Below are positions 34,968-43,734 of a stretch of 64,000 bases of DNA, piece by piece (within the stretch, counting starts at the first letter, position 1; the number at the start of each line of letters is the position of its first letter). This stretch comes from Acididesulfobacillus acetoxydans (GTDB taxonomy: Bacteria > Bacillota > Desulfitobacteriia > Desulfitobacteriales > Desulfitobacteriaceae). The position numbers and the translations under genes are program-made. The notes under the pieces are model-generated. The model searched no databases, was not told the DNA's origin, and saw only the letters and a program-made list of their open reading frames with translations. Location of the stretch: NCBI RefSeq assembly GCF_902729405.1, contig NZ_LR746496.1, positions 2,232,001 through 2,296,000 on the forward strand. Direction: 5' to 3'.

Positions 34968-37900
34968 ATGGGAGTTCTCAATGTCGGGCTCGATGTTGGT
35001 TCCACCACCGTGAAAATGGTGATTCTGGAAGAAGGAAAGATCATCTTCAAGCAGTACATGCGGCACTTTTCCAACATTAAACAAACTGTGGCCGCCCTGC
35101 TGGAAGACGCCAAGAATGTTTTGCAGAGGAACACCTTGACCATTATGATCACGGGTTCGGGGGGCCTCAATATCTCAGAGAATCTGGACGTGCCTTTCAT
35201 TCAAGAGGTAATCGCCAGCACCAAGGCTGTGAAAAGCCTTATTCCCGCGACCGATGCCGCCATCGAGCTGGGGGGAGAGGACGCCAAGATTACTTATTTC
35301 GGGGAAGCCATGGAGCAGCGGATGAATGGCACTTGCGCGGGCGGCACGGGGGCTTTCATAGATCAGATGGCGGCACTCCTCCAGACGGATGCGGCCGGAC
35401 TCAACGAATTGGCGCAACATCATAAACACATTTACCCCATCGCTTCACGCTGCGGCGTTTTTGCCAAGACGGATGTGCAGCCTCTCCTGAACGAAGGGGC
35501 GGACAGGGCGGATATCGCGGCTTCCGTCCTGCAGGCGGTGGTTAACCAAACGATCAGCGGCTTGGCCCAGGGCAGGCCCATTAACGGGCGGGTGGCCTTT
35601 TTGGGCGGCCCCTTGCACTTTATGCCGGAACTGCGCCAACGTTTTGTTGAGACCTTAAAACTCGCTGGGGAGGACATCATTTTCCCGGAGGATTCCCAGT
35701 ATTTTGTGGCCTGGGGAGCGGCTCTTTCTTCGCGCTCTGAAGAACCGGTTTCCTTTGAGTGCCTTTATGAAAGGATCCCGGCCATCTATAATTTGAACGG
35801 CTCGCAGAGTAATCCTCTGGAGGCGCTCTTTGCGGATGAGGAAGAGTACCGGGTCTTTAAGCGGCGGCACGCACAGCATGCCGTGCCGAGAGCGGATCTG
35901 GAGACATATGAGGGAGACGCTTTTCTCGGGATTGATGCCGGATCGACCACCACAAAAATGGTGCTGGTGGATGAGATGGGGCGTCTGCTGTATTCTTTCT
36001 ACGGCAGTAATAAGGGAAATCCCCTCAAGTCGACGGTTGAAGCGTTAAAAACCTTGTACCGCAAACTCAATGCGCGTACCCGGATTGCTTATGCGGCCGT
36101 GACCGGCTACGGGGAGCACTTGATTAAGTCAGCACTGAAAGTGGACATAGGCGAGATTGAGACGGTGGCCCACTACAAGGCGGCGGACTTCTTTCTGCCG
36201 GGAGTCGATTTCGTTTTAGACATCGGCGGCCAGGACATGAAATGCCTGATTGTGAAAAACGGGGTTATTGATTCGATTATGCTCAATGAAGCCTGTTCTT
36301 CCGGCTGCGGATCGTTTATTGAAACGTTTGCCAACTCTTTGAATTACGATGTCAAGGATTTTGCCCGGATCGGCTTGGCGGCCAAGAAACCGGTCGATCT
36401 GGGAACGCGCTGTACGGTCTTTATGAATTCCAAAGTCAAGCAGGCGCAAAAAGAAGGGGCGGAGGTGAGCGATATTTCGGCCGGAATATCACTCTCCGTC
36501 ATCAAGAATGCACTGTTCAAGGTCATTCGTCTGCGCAGCACGGAGGAGTTGGGAGAGAAGATCGTCGTTCAGGGGGGGACCTTTTACAATGATGTCGTCC
36601 TGCGTTCTTTGGAGAAACTGATCGGCCGCGAGGTGGTGCGTCCGGATATTGCCGGTCTCATGGGGGCTTTCGGGGCGGCTCTCCTGGCCAAAGAAAGTTT
36701 CGCGGCCGGACGGGAGACGACTCTCCTGGAGGCGGCAAGACTGGACGGATTCAGGGCACAGACGGAAATGAAACGTTGTGGACGGTGCGGAAATAACTGT
36801 GTCGTCACAGTAAACCGTTTTCCGGACGGCGGCGAGTTCTATTCCGGTAATCGCTGTGAACGCGGGGCCGGCCGGGAGAGGACAAAGACGGATGTACCGA
36901 ACATCTACGAGTACAAGTACCATCGGGTCTTCAACTACCGGCCTCTGGCGGAACAAGAAGCGCCTCGGGGTGTGATCGGTTTACCTCGTGTGCTCAATAT
37001 GTATGAGGATTATCCCTTCTGGTTCACATTTTTTACCGAGTTGGGTTACCGGGTGCTTCTCTCGGGACGTTCTTCCAAGCGGATCTATGAACTCGGGATG
37101 GAGACCATTCCTTCGGAATCCGCCTGTTATCCGGCTAAGCTGGTGCACGGACATATTGCTGACTTGGTGCGCAAGGGAGTTCGGAAAATCTTTTATCCCA
37201 GTATTCCCAACAATATTCCTGAAGATCCGGGAGCGAATAATAAGTACAACTGTCCGATCGTCACCTCTTACCCGGAAACGATTCGGGCCAACATGGACAT
37301 CCTGAGGGAGGTTACCTTTTATCATCCGTTTTTGCCCCTGGACATGCCCACGCGCTTGACGCGCCGTTTGGCGGCGGAATTAAGCCCCGAAGGGCTTTCG
37401 AAACGGGAGATTGTGTCGGCGGTTCGGCGCGCTTATGAAGAACTGGACAGGTATAAAGAGGATGTCCGGCACAAAGGTGAAGAGATCCTGCACTACATTG
37501 AGGAGCACGGAAGTAAAGGAATTCTCCTCGCGGGCAGGCCTTACCACGTCGACCCGGAAATCAATCACGGGATACCGGAGATGATTCAGGCCTACGGTTT
37601 CGCGGTACTGTCCGAAGACGCCCTTCGCCATCTCGACCAAGTGGAGCGTCCCCTGCGGGTTGTGGACCAATGGGTTTATCATTCCAGGCTCTACGCGGCG
37701 GCCACTTACGTGGCCAAACACAAAGACATCGAATTGGTTCAGCTCAATTCCTTCGGCTGTGGTCTGGATGCGGTGACTTCCGACCAAGTGAAAGAAATCC
37801 TGGACCGTTACGGCCGGATTTACACGGTTTTAAAAATTGATGAGATCAATAATTTGGGTGCGGCCAGGATTCGGATTCGGTCCCTGATTGCGGCCATCAA

Positions 37901-39227
37901 TGAACGGGACAAGAGGAATTTCGTCCCTCGGCGCTTGGCTGAACCGCAGGCCAGGGTGCCGTTTACCGAGGAAATGAAAGCAAAACACACGATCCTGGCT
38001 CCCCAGATGTCACCCATTCACTTTCAATTTCTCAAGACTACTTTTGAACAGGAAGGGTACCGCATCGAGATTCTGCCTTCGGTGGACAAAGCGGCGATCG
38101 ACGAGGGCTTGCGTTTTGTGCATAATGACGCCTGTTATCCCGCCATCATCGTCGTCGGTCAACTGATGAAGGCCTTGCGTTCGGGCAAATACGACTTAAA
38201 TAATACCTCCGCCATCATTTCTCAAACGGGGGGCGGCTGTCGGGCTACCAACTATATTGCCTTTATCCGCAAAGCCTTGAAAGACGCGGGTATGGCCCAA
38301 GTCCCGGTGATTTCCCTGAGCACGGGCGCGGGTGGTCTGGAGAAAAATCCCGGCTTTAAACTCACGCTCAGATTATTTAACCAGATGCTCAGAGCTTTGG
38401 TCTACGGCGATCTCTTTATGCGCGTTCTTTACCGGGTACGGCCTTACGAAAAAGTCCCCGGTTCGGCGGACAAACTCTATGAGTACTGGGTGGAAAAGTG
38501 CCAGGCCCAGCTGCGTTCCGGCGGGAAAAAAGGTTTCAAGGAGAACATATATGGGATCGTGCGGGCTTTTGATCGGTTGGAGATTTATGAGGATCGGGTC
38601 AAACCGAGAGTGGGAGTAGTGGGGGAAATCCTGGTGAAATTCCACCCCACGGCTAACAATAATATTGTTGGGCTCCTGGAAGCGGAGGGAGCCGAGGCGG
38701 TCGTCCCTGACCTGATCGATTTTCTTTTGTACGGAGCCTATGACGCGAAGGTCAAGTATGAGCTTCTCTCCGGAAGCTTTTCCGGCATGTTGGGTGGTTT
38801 TCTCACCATCAGCCGCATTGAAGCTTTCCGCAAGGACATGAGAAAAGCTTTGACGGAGAGCCGGCGTTTTGAGCCGCCCCATACCATCGAACAGATTGCC
38901 CATCTGGCCGAGCGTCATCTTTCCCTGGCTAACCAGACCGGAGAGGGCTGGTTCCTGACCGGGGAGATGGTCGAACTCATGCATAGCGGGGTCAATAATG
39001 TGGTCTGTCTGCAGCCTTTTGCCTGTTTGCCCAATCACATCACCGGTAAAGGGATGGTCCGGGAGCTGAGGAGAGCCTATCCGGATTCCAATATTGCGCC
39101 TATCGATTACGATCCGGGAGCCAGTGAGGTTAACCAACTCAACCGGATCAAATTGATGTTGGCGGTGGCCCGGGAGCATCTGGGCGAATTGCCTGCCCAA
39201 GCAGCCGGGAACAAGTCGACCCCTTGA
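34968..39227 (+). CDS. Large acyl-CoA dehydratase activase-related protein (double BadF/HgdC plus DUF2229-like)
   Basis: 1419 residues. Two tandem ASKHA ATPase modules: the first with [20 protein letters not shown] and [10 protein letters not shown] with SRCGVF; the second with [34 protein letters not shown] and TRCTVF. In HgdC-type activators such Cys pairs hold a bridging [4Fe-4S] cluster that drives ATP-dependent electron injection into 2-hydroxyacyl-CoA dehydratases. A cysteine-rich CGRCGNNC stretch (near 36780) and a long C-terminal half of DUF2229/HgdB-like type ([14 protein letters not shown]) follow. ATG 34968 has GGAGG upstream. No separate dehydratase genes are nearby, so its partner is unknown. 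Confidence 0.85.
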   Translation: MGVLNVGLDVGSTTVKMVILEEGKIIFKQYMRHFSNIKQTVAALLEDAKNVLQRNTLTIMITGSGGLNISENLDVPFIQEVIASTKAVKSLIPATDAAIELGGEDAKITYFGEAMEQRMNGTCAGGTGAFIDQMAALLQTDAAGLNELAQHHKHIYPIASRCGVFAKTDVQPLLNEGADRADIAASVLQAVVNQTISGLAQGRPINGRVAFLGGPLHFMPELRQRFVETLKLAGEDIIFPEDSQYFVAWGAALSSRSEEPVSFECLYERIPAIYNLNGSQSNPLEALFADEEEYRVFKRRHAQHAVPRADLETYEGDAFLGIDAGSTTTKMVLVDEMGRLLYSFYGSNKGNPLKSTVEALKTLYRKLNARTRIAYAAVTGYGEHLIKSALKVDIGEIETVAHYKAADFFLPGVDFVLDIGGQDMKCLIVKNGVIDSIMLNEACSSGCGSFIETFANSLNYDVKDFARIGLAAKKPVDLGTRCTVFMNSKVKQAQKEGAEVSDISAGISLSVIKNALFKVIRLRSTEELGEKIVVQGGTFYNDVVLRSLEKLIGREVVRPDIAGLMGAFGAALLAKESFAAGRETTLLEAARLDGFRAQTEMKRCGRCGNNCVVTVNRFPDGGEFYSGNRCERGAGRERTKTDVPNIYEYKYHRVFNYRPLAEQEAPRGVIGLPRVLNMYEDYPFWFTFFTELGYRVLLSGRSSKRIYELGMETIPSESACYPAKLVHGHIADLVRKGVRKIFYPSIPNNIPEDPGANNKYNCPIVTSYPETIRANMDILREVTFYHPFLPLDMPTRLTRRLAAELSPEGLSKREIVSAVRRAYEELDRYKEDVRHKGEEILHYIEEHGSKGILLAGRPYHVDPEINHGIPEMIQAYGFAVLSEDALRHLDQVERPLRVVDQWVYHSRLYAAATYVAKHKDIELVQLNSFGCGLDAVTSDQVKEILDRYGRIYTVLKIDEINNLGAARIRIRSLIAAINERDKRNFVPRRLAEPQARVPFTEEMKAKHTILAPQMSPIHFQFLKTTFEQEGYRIEILPSVDKAAIDEGLRFVHNDACYPAIIVVGQLMKALRSGKYDLNNTSAIISQTGGGCRATNYIAFIRKALKDAGMAQVPVISLSTGAGGLEKNPGFKLTLRLFNQMLRALVYGDLFMRVLYRVRPYEKVPGSADKLYEYWVEKCQAQLRSGGKKGFKENIYGIVRAFDRLEIYEDRVKPRVGVVGEILVKFHPTANNNIVGLLEAEGAEAVVPDLIDFLLYGAYDAKVKYELLSGSFSGMLGGFLTISRIEAFRKDMRKALTESRRFEPPHTIEQIAHLAERHLSLANQTGEGWFLTGEMVELMHSGVNNVVCLQPFACLPNHITGKGMVRELRRAYPDSNIAPIDYDPGASEVNQLNRIKLMLAVAREHLGELPAQAAGNKSTP

Positions 39228-39300
39228 CGGCCGATTATCTTCGAGACATATTAGAGACATAAAGGTATCTTCCGGGCAGACGGTAAGACATTGTTTAATG

Positions 39301-40944
39301 TCAGTCTTTGGGAAGCCGGACATCGAGGATGTATCTCAGCTTAAGGCCCAACTGCAGCTTGAGTCGGTCCTCTGGGTCGGATGGTTTCAAACCGGTCAAT
39401 TCTTCGATTTTGCGCAGGCGGTGGCGCAGCGTTTGGCGGTGTATGCCGAGCTGTTCTGCCGCCTGCTTAATGTTGCCCTGAAAGTTGAGGAAGGTTTCCA
39501 GGGTGAGCAGGAGTGCCTTTTGCCCGCGTTCGCCCGGAGCGGCCAGCGGAGCCAGGGTCTCCTGATAAAACGCGGTCTGGCTTTCTCTGCCGGCGCAGAG
39601 CAGAAGCCGGTAGACGCCCAAGTCCCGGTAAAGCGCCAGGGTATCTCGCCGACCCAACGCCCGGTTGACGGTGAGGGAGGACGCCGCTTCCCGATAAGCC
39701 TGCGGGACCTGGGACAGGTCGCGATATAAGCCGCCGCTGGCGATGGATAGGGTTGGGCCGGCCAGGGCTTTCTTAATAGTTTCTTTGAGGGCGAACAGGG
39801 TTGCTTGCAATTGGTTCGGGTCCTCGCGCGGGGACGGTTGCCAAAAGACGACGACTGTTTCGCCCCTCACCTTTGCTATGGGGCGGCAGCCACGGTGGTA
39901 GAAAAAGGGCCGGACCGAGGCGAGGAGAGTTTCCCGGTAAGCGGGAGCGGCTCCTTCGTCAGTGACGGAATCTATTCCCAGCACGATCAGGGCAAAGCTG
40001 TGTCCGGGCTCGTAACCGAGACGCCGAGCCCGTCTTTCCAGGGCTTCTCCGGAGGGAAAAGCGCCGTTGAGCATATCCTCAAGAAAATCGCCGCGGGTGC
40101 GGTTCTCTGCTTCCAGGACGGCTTGCTCTTTGAGAATTTCCAAGGCGGTTACGGTGGCCGCCTGGCGAATAGCCATTTCATCCATTTCATCGATACTATC
40201 GATAACATCCATGGCATCGATGTTATCCATGTTATCCAGCGCAGGGCTATTCGGAGGCCCTTCCTGCGGACGGGTGAGTACGGAGATGTAACCGTAGACT
40301 TTGTTACCGACGGCGACGGGCACGGTCTTCAGGAGCGCAGTTTGTGGGGACGCGGTCTCTTGTGAGCCTGTCTGTGTGGAAATGGGCCCGGGTTCCGGAT
40401 GCTCTGCCAGGACGGTGCCGGTTTCATTTTGGATACGCACGGGCCGCTTGATGAGTTGGCTCAAGGTTTGGGCGACCGCCGGCAGACCTCGGTTGGCCAG
40501 GATTACCTGAGTAAATTCATGGTTCATGCGTTCCGAATACTGCAGACGTTCCATTTGCCGTCCGATGATTCGTCTGAGTATGGTTTGAGTGAGGGCGGAA
40601 AAAGCTAAGTCCTGGGGCAAGAGGATGAGCGGCAAGGCGTGGGTATCGGCCTGTGTCCGCAGGACCGACGGGATATCGCGGATATAGAAACCGGTCTGGA
40701 TGGCCAAAGCGGCTAGGCCCTTGGCGGCTAAGGCCGGAATGAGGTGTTCCTGTAATCCGGGGTCCTGTTCCAGGCCGAAGGCCGTGGTGACCAGGAGTTC
40801 TCCCGCCCGGAGCAACTGGATCTCGTCCAGCACTTCCAGAACACTCACCCAGGTAATTTCCCTGTCCAAGCCTGTTTCCCCGGCCACGACCCTAGCCCGG
40901 CGCAGGATTTCCATGTCCAAAGCTTCTCTCACTGTCAGAATCAT
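39301..40944 (-). CDS. PucR-family transcriptional regulator
   Basis: 548 residues. An N-terminal PucR domain (MILTVREALDMEILRRARVV, then LLRAGELLVTTAFGL) is followed by a GGDEF-like middle region and a C-terminal HTH_30 (NFQGNIKQAAEQLGIHRQTL). PucR regulators respond to metabolites and activate catabolic genes. It is transcribed divergently from the lysine-fermentation cluster, which it probably controls. Start ATG 40944 is chosen because GGAGG precedes it; the frame extends upstream through the 33-bp repeats but that leader is repetitive. A linker near residue 250 contains a D-M/N-x-I-D repeat from a short DNA repeat (about 40165-40240). Confidence 0.88.
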   Translation of the reverse strand: MILTVREALDMEILRRARVVAGETGLDREITWVSVLEVLDEIQLLRAGELLVTTAFGLEQDPGLQEHLIPALAAKGLAALAIQTGFYIRDIPSVLRTQADTHALPLILLPQDLAFSALTQTILRRIIGRQMERLQYSERMNHEFTQVILANRGLPAVAQTLSQLIKRPVRIQNETGTVLAEHPEPGPISTQTGSQETASPQTALLKTVPVAVGNKVYGYISVLTRPQEGPPNSPALDNMDNIDAMDVIDSIDEMDEMAIRQAATVTALEILKEQAVLEAENRTRGDFLEDMLNGAFPSGEALERRARRLGYEPGHSFALIVLGIDSVTDEGAAPAYRETLLASVRPFFYHRGCRPIAKVRGETVVVFWQPSPREDPNQLQATLFALKETIKKALAGPTLSIASGGLYRDLSQVPQAYREAASSLTVNRALGRRDTLALYRDLGVYRLLLCAGRESQTAFYQETLAPLAAPGERGQKALLLTLETFLNFQGNIKQAAEQLGIHRQTLRHRLRKIEELTGLKPSDPEDRLKLQLGLKLRYILDVRLPKD

Positions 40945-40990
40945 CTGCTTCCTCCATATCTTACTGCTCTTGTGACCGGTGATGGTCGGG

Positions 40991-41086
40991 ATGAACCCGG
41001 AGGCGGGGACCAAGGTAAAGTTAATGAACCCGGATGCGGAGACAAGGGCAAAGTTGATGAACCCGAACCCCTGAACCAAGGCCAAG
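40991..41086. repeat. 33-bp imperfect tandem repeat upstream of pucR-like gene
   Basis: About 2.9 copies of a unit beginning ATGAACCCGGA and containing GACCAAGGTAAAGTT. It lies in the intergenic region between the divergent PucR and kdd genes, where the control sites of both would be expected. Confidence 0.8.
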
Positions 41087-41365
41087 ATTGGGAGTTCCCG
41101 GCAGAAAAGAACTGAGATGAACCTGAACGTCAGGATTCCGGATAAGAAGTGACACTCTGGTTATATTTTAAAGGTTTTCCCCGGATTGGACAAGATCTGA
41201 GCATATACCGCACCGCAACTGTCCATAATGGATAAGATACGGGGAACAAAATGGCCATGGTGGGCATTGCCCAGAAGGTCGGGCCGCGCTAGACTGGAAA
41301 GTACAGGGAACCGCTCCTGCTTGTAGAAGTGGGAGTCTAACGGTTGGATGAAAGGAGTTTGAATC

Positions 41366-42424
41366 ATGAGCCTGGGATGCCCCTATGGAAGCCACAGAGT
41401 ACTGGAACCGAAAGGAGTGTTGCCCCAGCCCGCCTGGCGGCTCGACAACGATTTTTCCAAGCTTTCCGATAACGAGATTTTGCTGGAAGTTGAAGTTCTC
41501 AACATTGATTCCGCCTCTTTTACTCAGATGAAAGAGCAGGCGGGCGGAGACGCGGATGGGATCAAACAGATCATTTTGCAAACGGTTGCCAAACGGGGAA
41601 AACAGCATAACCCCGTAACCGGTTCGGGCGGGATGCTCACAGGCAAGGTCAAGGCGATTGGCTCTGCTTTACGGGGGGATGCCTCGCTTTCACCCGCAAT
41701 CGATCTCAAGGTCGGGGACCGTATCGCTACTCTGGTTTCCCTTTCCCTTACCCCGCTGCGGATCGATAAGATTCTCGCGGTTCATACCGACGTGGACCAA
41801 GTTGAAGTTGAAGGGGAAGCGGTTCTCTTTGCCAGTGGGATCTATGCCAAGATCCCGGAGGACATACCGCAAAAACTGGCCTTGGCTGTACTCGATGTCG
41901 CCGGAGCACCCGCTCAAACGGCCAAGATTGTAAAACCGGGTGATACGGTCGTCGTCATCGGCGGCGGGGGCAAGTCGGGCCTCCTCTCCCTGCACGAAGC
42001 CTGCAAGCGCGCAGGCGTAACGGGAAAAGTTATCGGGGTCAGCCACTCGGCGGCCGGTGTGGAGAGGATGAAAGCGTCCGGCCTGCCTGTGCTCACCCTG
42101 CGGGGGGATGCGCGCGACGCTCTCTGGCTCTTGCGGGAGGTTGAGCGCCTGACGGGAGGAGCGATGGCCGACATTACCCTGAATATGGTCAACATTGCGC
42201 AGACGGAAATGGGCAGTATCCTGGCCACAAAGGACGGAGGGATCGTTTATTTCTTCAGTATGGCCACCTCGTTCACGGCAGCCGCTCTTGGGGCCGAAGG
42301 AGTGGGCAAGGAGGTCACGATGCTGGTGGGTAATGGTTATACCCGTGGGCACGCCCAAATAGCCCTCGAGATTATGCGCGAAAATCCGCGCCTGCGTGAG
42401 CTCTACGAGCATATTTATGGCTGA
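41366..42424 (+). CDS. kdd: L-erythro-3,5-diaminohexanoate dehydrogenase
   Basis: 352 residues. It oxidatively deaminates 3,5-diaminohexanoate to 5-amino-3-oxohexanoate with NAD(P), the step after lysine 5,6-aminomutase. It has the family's N-terminus (SLGCPYGSHRVLEPKGVLPQ), the GSGGMLTGKVKAIG segment and a Rossmann fold with VVVIGGGGKSGLLSL. ATG 41366 follows AAAGGAG. It is the first gene of kdd-kamB-kamDE-kal-kce. Family assignment is supported strongly by the neighbours. Confidence 0.93.
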   Translation: MSLGCPYGSHRVLEPKGVLPQPAWRLDNDFSKLSDNEILLEVEVLNIDSASFTQMKEQAGGDADGIKQIILQTVAKRGKQHNPVTGSGGMLTGKVKAIGSALRGDASLSPAIDLKVGDRIATLVSLSLTPLRIDKILAVHTDVDQVEVEGEAVLFASGIYAKIPEDIPQKLALAVLDVAGAPAQTAKIVKPGDTVVVIGGGGKSGLLSLHEACKRAGVTGKVIGVSHSAAGVERMKASGLPVLTLRGDARDALWLLREVERLTGGAMADITLNMVNIAQTEMGSILATKDGGIVYFFSMATSFTAAALGAEGVGKEVTMLVGNGYTRGHAQIALEIMRENPRLRELYEHIYG

Positions 42425-42472
42425 CGCGTCTGATGTCAATGCCGGCCCGCCGCTGCTAATCGGGAGGGGGAG

Positions 42473-43672
42473 ATGAAAGAAGATATTGATACGTCCGATA
42501 TCGGTTTCGCTTGGCCGGGGAGTCTCCGCAAGTTCCGCCGGCTCGTTTTTGCCGGGTTGGTTAAAAATGCGGGCAAGACCACCGCTTTTAATGCCGTGAA
42601 TCGCTATTTTGCGCGGGACGCGCTGGGAATTACTTCTTTCGGTTTCGACGGGGAAGACCGGGATGCCCTCTACGATGCGCCCAAACCCCCGGTGCGGGCC
42701 TATTCCGGCCAACTCCTGCTCACGGCGGCCGGTTTCCTGGGGGAAAGGCGGGAACCGGGAGTCCTGTCCGGGGAGTCGGGGAGGGCATTTGAAATTATTG
42801 AAAGTTGGGGAGACCATCCTCAATACGGTCCCTGGCTGATTGTCCGTTGCCTGCGGGATGTTTCCTTGCGTTTAGCCGGTCCGTCCAGTCTGCCGGAACT
42901 GACCCGGGGCATGAAGAGATTGGAGGCATTGGGAGCGGGCAGGATTCACCTGGACGGAGCTTTGGGCCGGCTTACGCACCTGTCCTTGGGGTCGGCCGGT
43001 GTGATCCTCAGCACAGGGGCCGCTCTGGGAAATTCTCTCCGGGAAGTGGTGGAACGCACGCGCCTGGTTTTGGAGTACTTCAGGCTTCCGGTGACGGGAG
43101 AGAGCGGGCTCCGCTCCGGGGTATCCCGCGGGGCAGAAAGTCGTGTAAATTTGCTTTTGCCGGAGAGTCAGCCGCGAAGTCTGGGTCTGGGTGGTGTGCA
43201 AGACGCTGCGGAACCTGCTCTTCCGGCGGGGGTTTTCGGGAGCAGCAGCGCCTATCAAGAGGGGGATCGGTGGCATAATTTGCCTGGCTTCCTCTGGGCA
43301 AGAGATTTACGGGCACTCCTGCCGCAAGATTATGAGCAATTGTACCTGGCAGGGGCGTTAACAGATCGGCTTTATCTTGAACTTCGCAAGGCCCGACGTT
43401 TGCCCCGGACCCTCCTGCTTGACCATCCGGGCCAGATTCTCCTCTCTGCCCCACTCTGGCATGGCCTGAAAGCGCGGAGTATTTCCGTCCGCCTGAGCCG
43501 GCGGCCCAATCTCGTCTGCTTGACCCTAAGTCCCTGGCATCCGCGGACTCCCATTGCCACGACGGAACTGGCGGCTGCCCTCAGGCCCCATAGCCACGTG
43601 CCTCTCGTGGATGTGGCAAGAGAACTGATTTGGCGGCCGGGGTTCGAACCCCAAGGAAATCGGCTTATTTAA
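42473..43672 (+). CDS. kamB: KamB-like lysine 5,6-aminomutase reactivase subunit
   Basis: 399 residues with a P-loop near the N-terminus (FAGLVKNAGKTTAFN) and little other recognisable motif; its position directly before the mutase gene matches KamB of the kamB-kamC reactivating pair. Such proteins are thought to exchange damaged cobalamin from the mutase using ATP. A Ser/Gly/Glu-rich insertion (residues about 205-260) is present. ATG 42473 follows GGGAGGGGG. No intact KamC (MutS-like ATPase partner) gene is present in this cluster, which is unusual. Confidence 0.75.
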   Translation: MKEDIDTSDIGFAWPGSLRKFRRLVFAGLVKNAGKTTAFNAVNRYFARDALGITSFGFDGEDRDALYDAPKPPVRAYSGQLLLTAAGFLGERREPGVLSGESGRAFEIIESWGDHPQYGPWLIVRCLRDVSLRLAGPSSLPELTRGMKRLEALGAGRIHLDGALGRLTHLSLGSAGVILSTGAALGNSLREVVERTRLVLEYFRLPVTGESGLRSGVSRGAESRVNLLLPESQPRSLGLGGVQDAAEPALPAGVFGSSSAYQEGDRWHNLPGFLWARDLRALLPQDYEQLYLAGALTDRLYLELRKARRLPRTLLLDHPGQILLSAPLWHGLKARSISVRLSRRPNLVCLTLSPWHPRTPIATTELAAALRPHSHVPLVDVARELIWRPGFEPQGNRLI

Positions 43673-43734
43673 GCAAGACGAATCTGATTTAGTTGGCCCC
43701 GGCGAGCAACGGCTTGTTTTAGGAGGTAGAAAAA

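Noticed and set aside
38373-39323. Minus-strand 316-residue frame opposite the activase
   Set aside because: Antisense shadow; the plus-strand frame shows clear conserved motifs across the same bases.
40945-41085. Upstream extension of the PucR-like gene
   Set aside because: The extra 47 residues come from the 33-bp repeats; the ATG at 40944 has a strong ribosome site and matches the family N-terminus.
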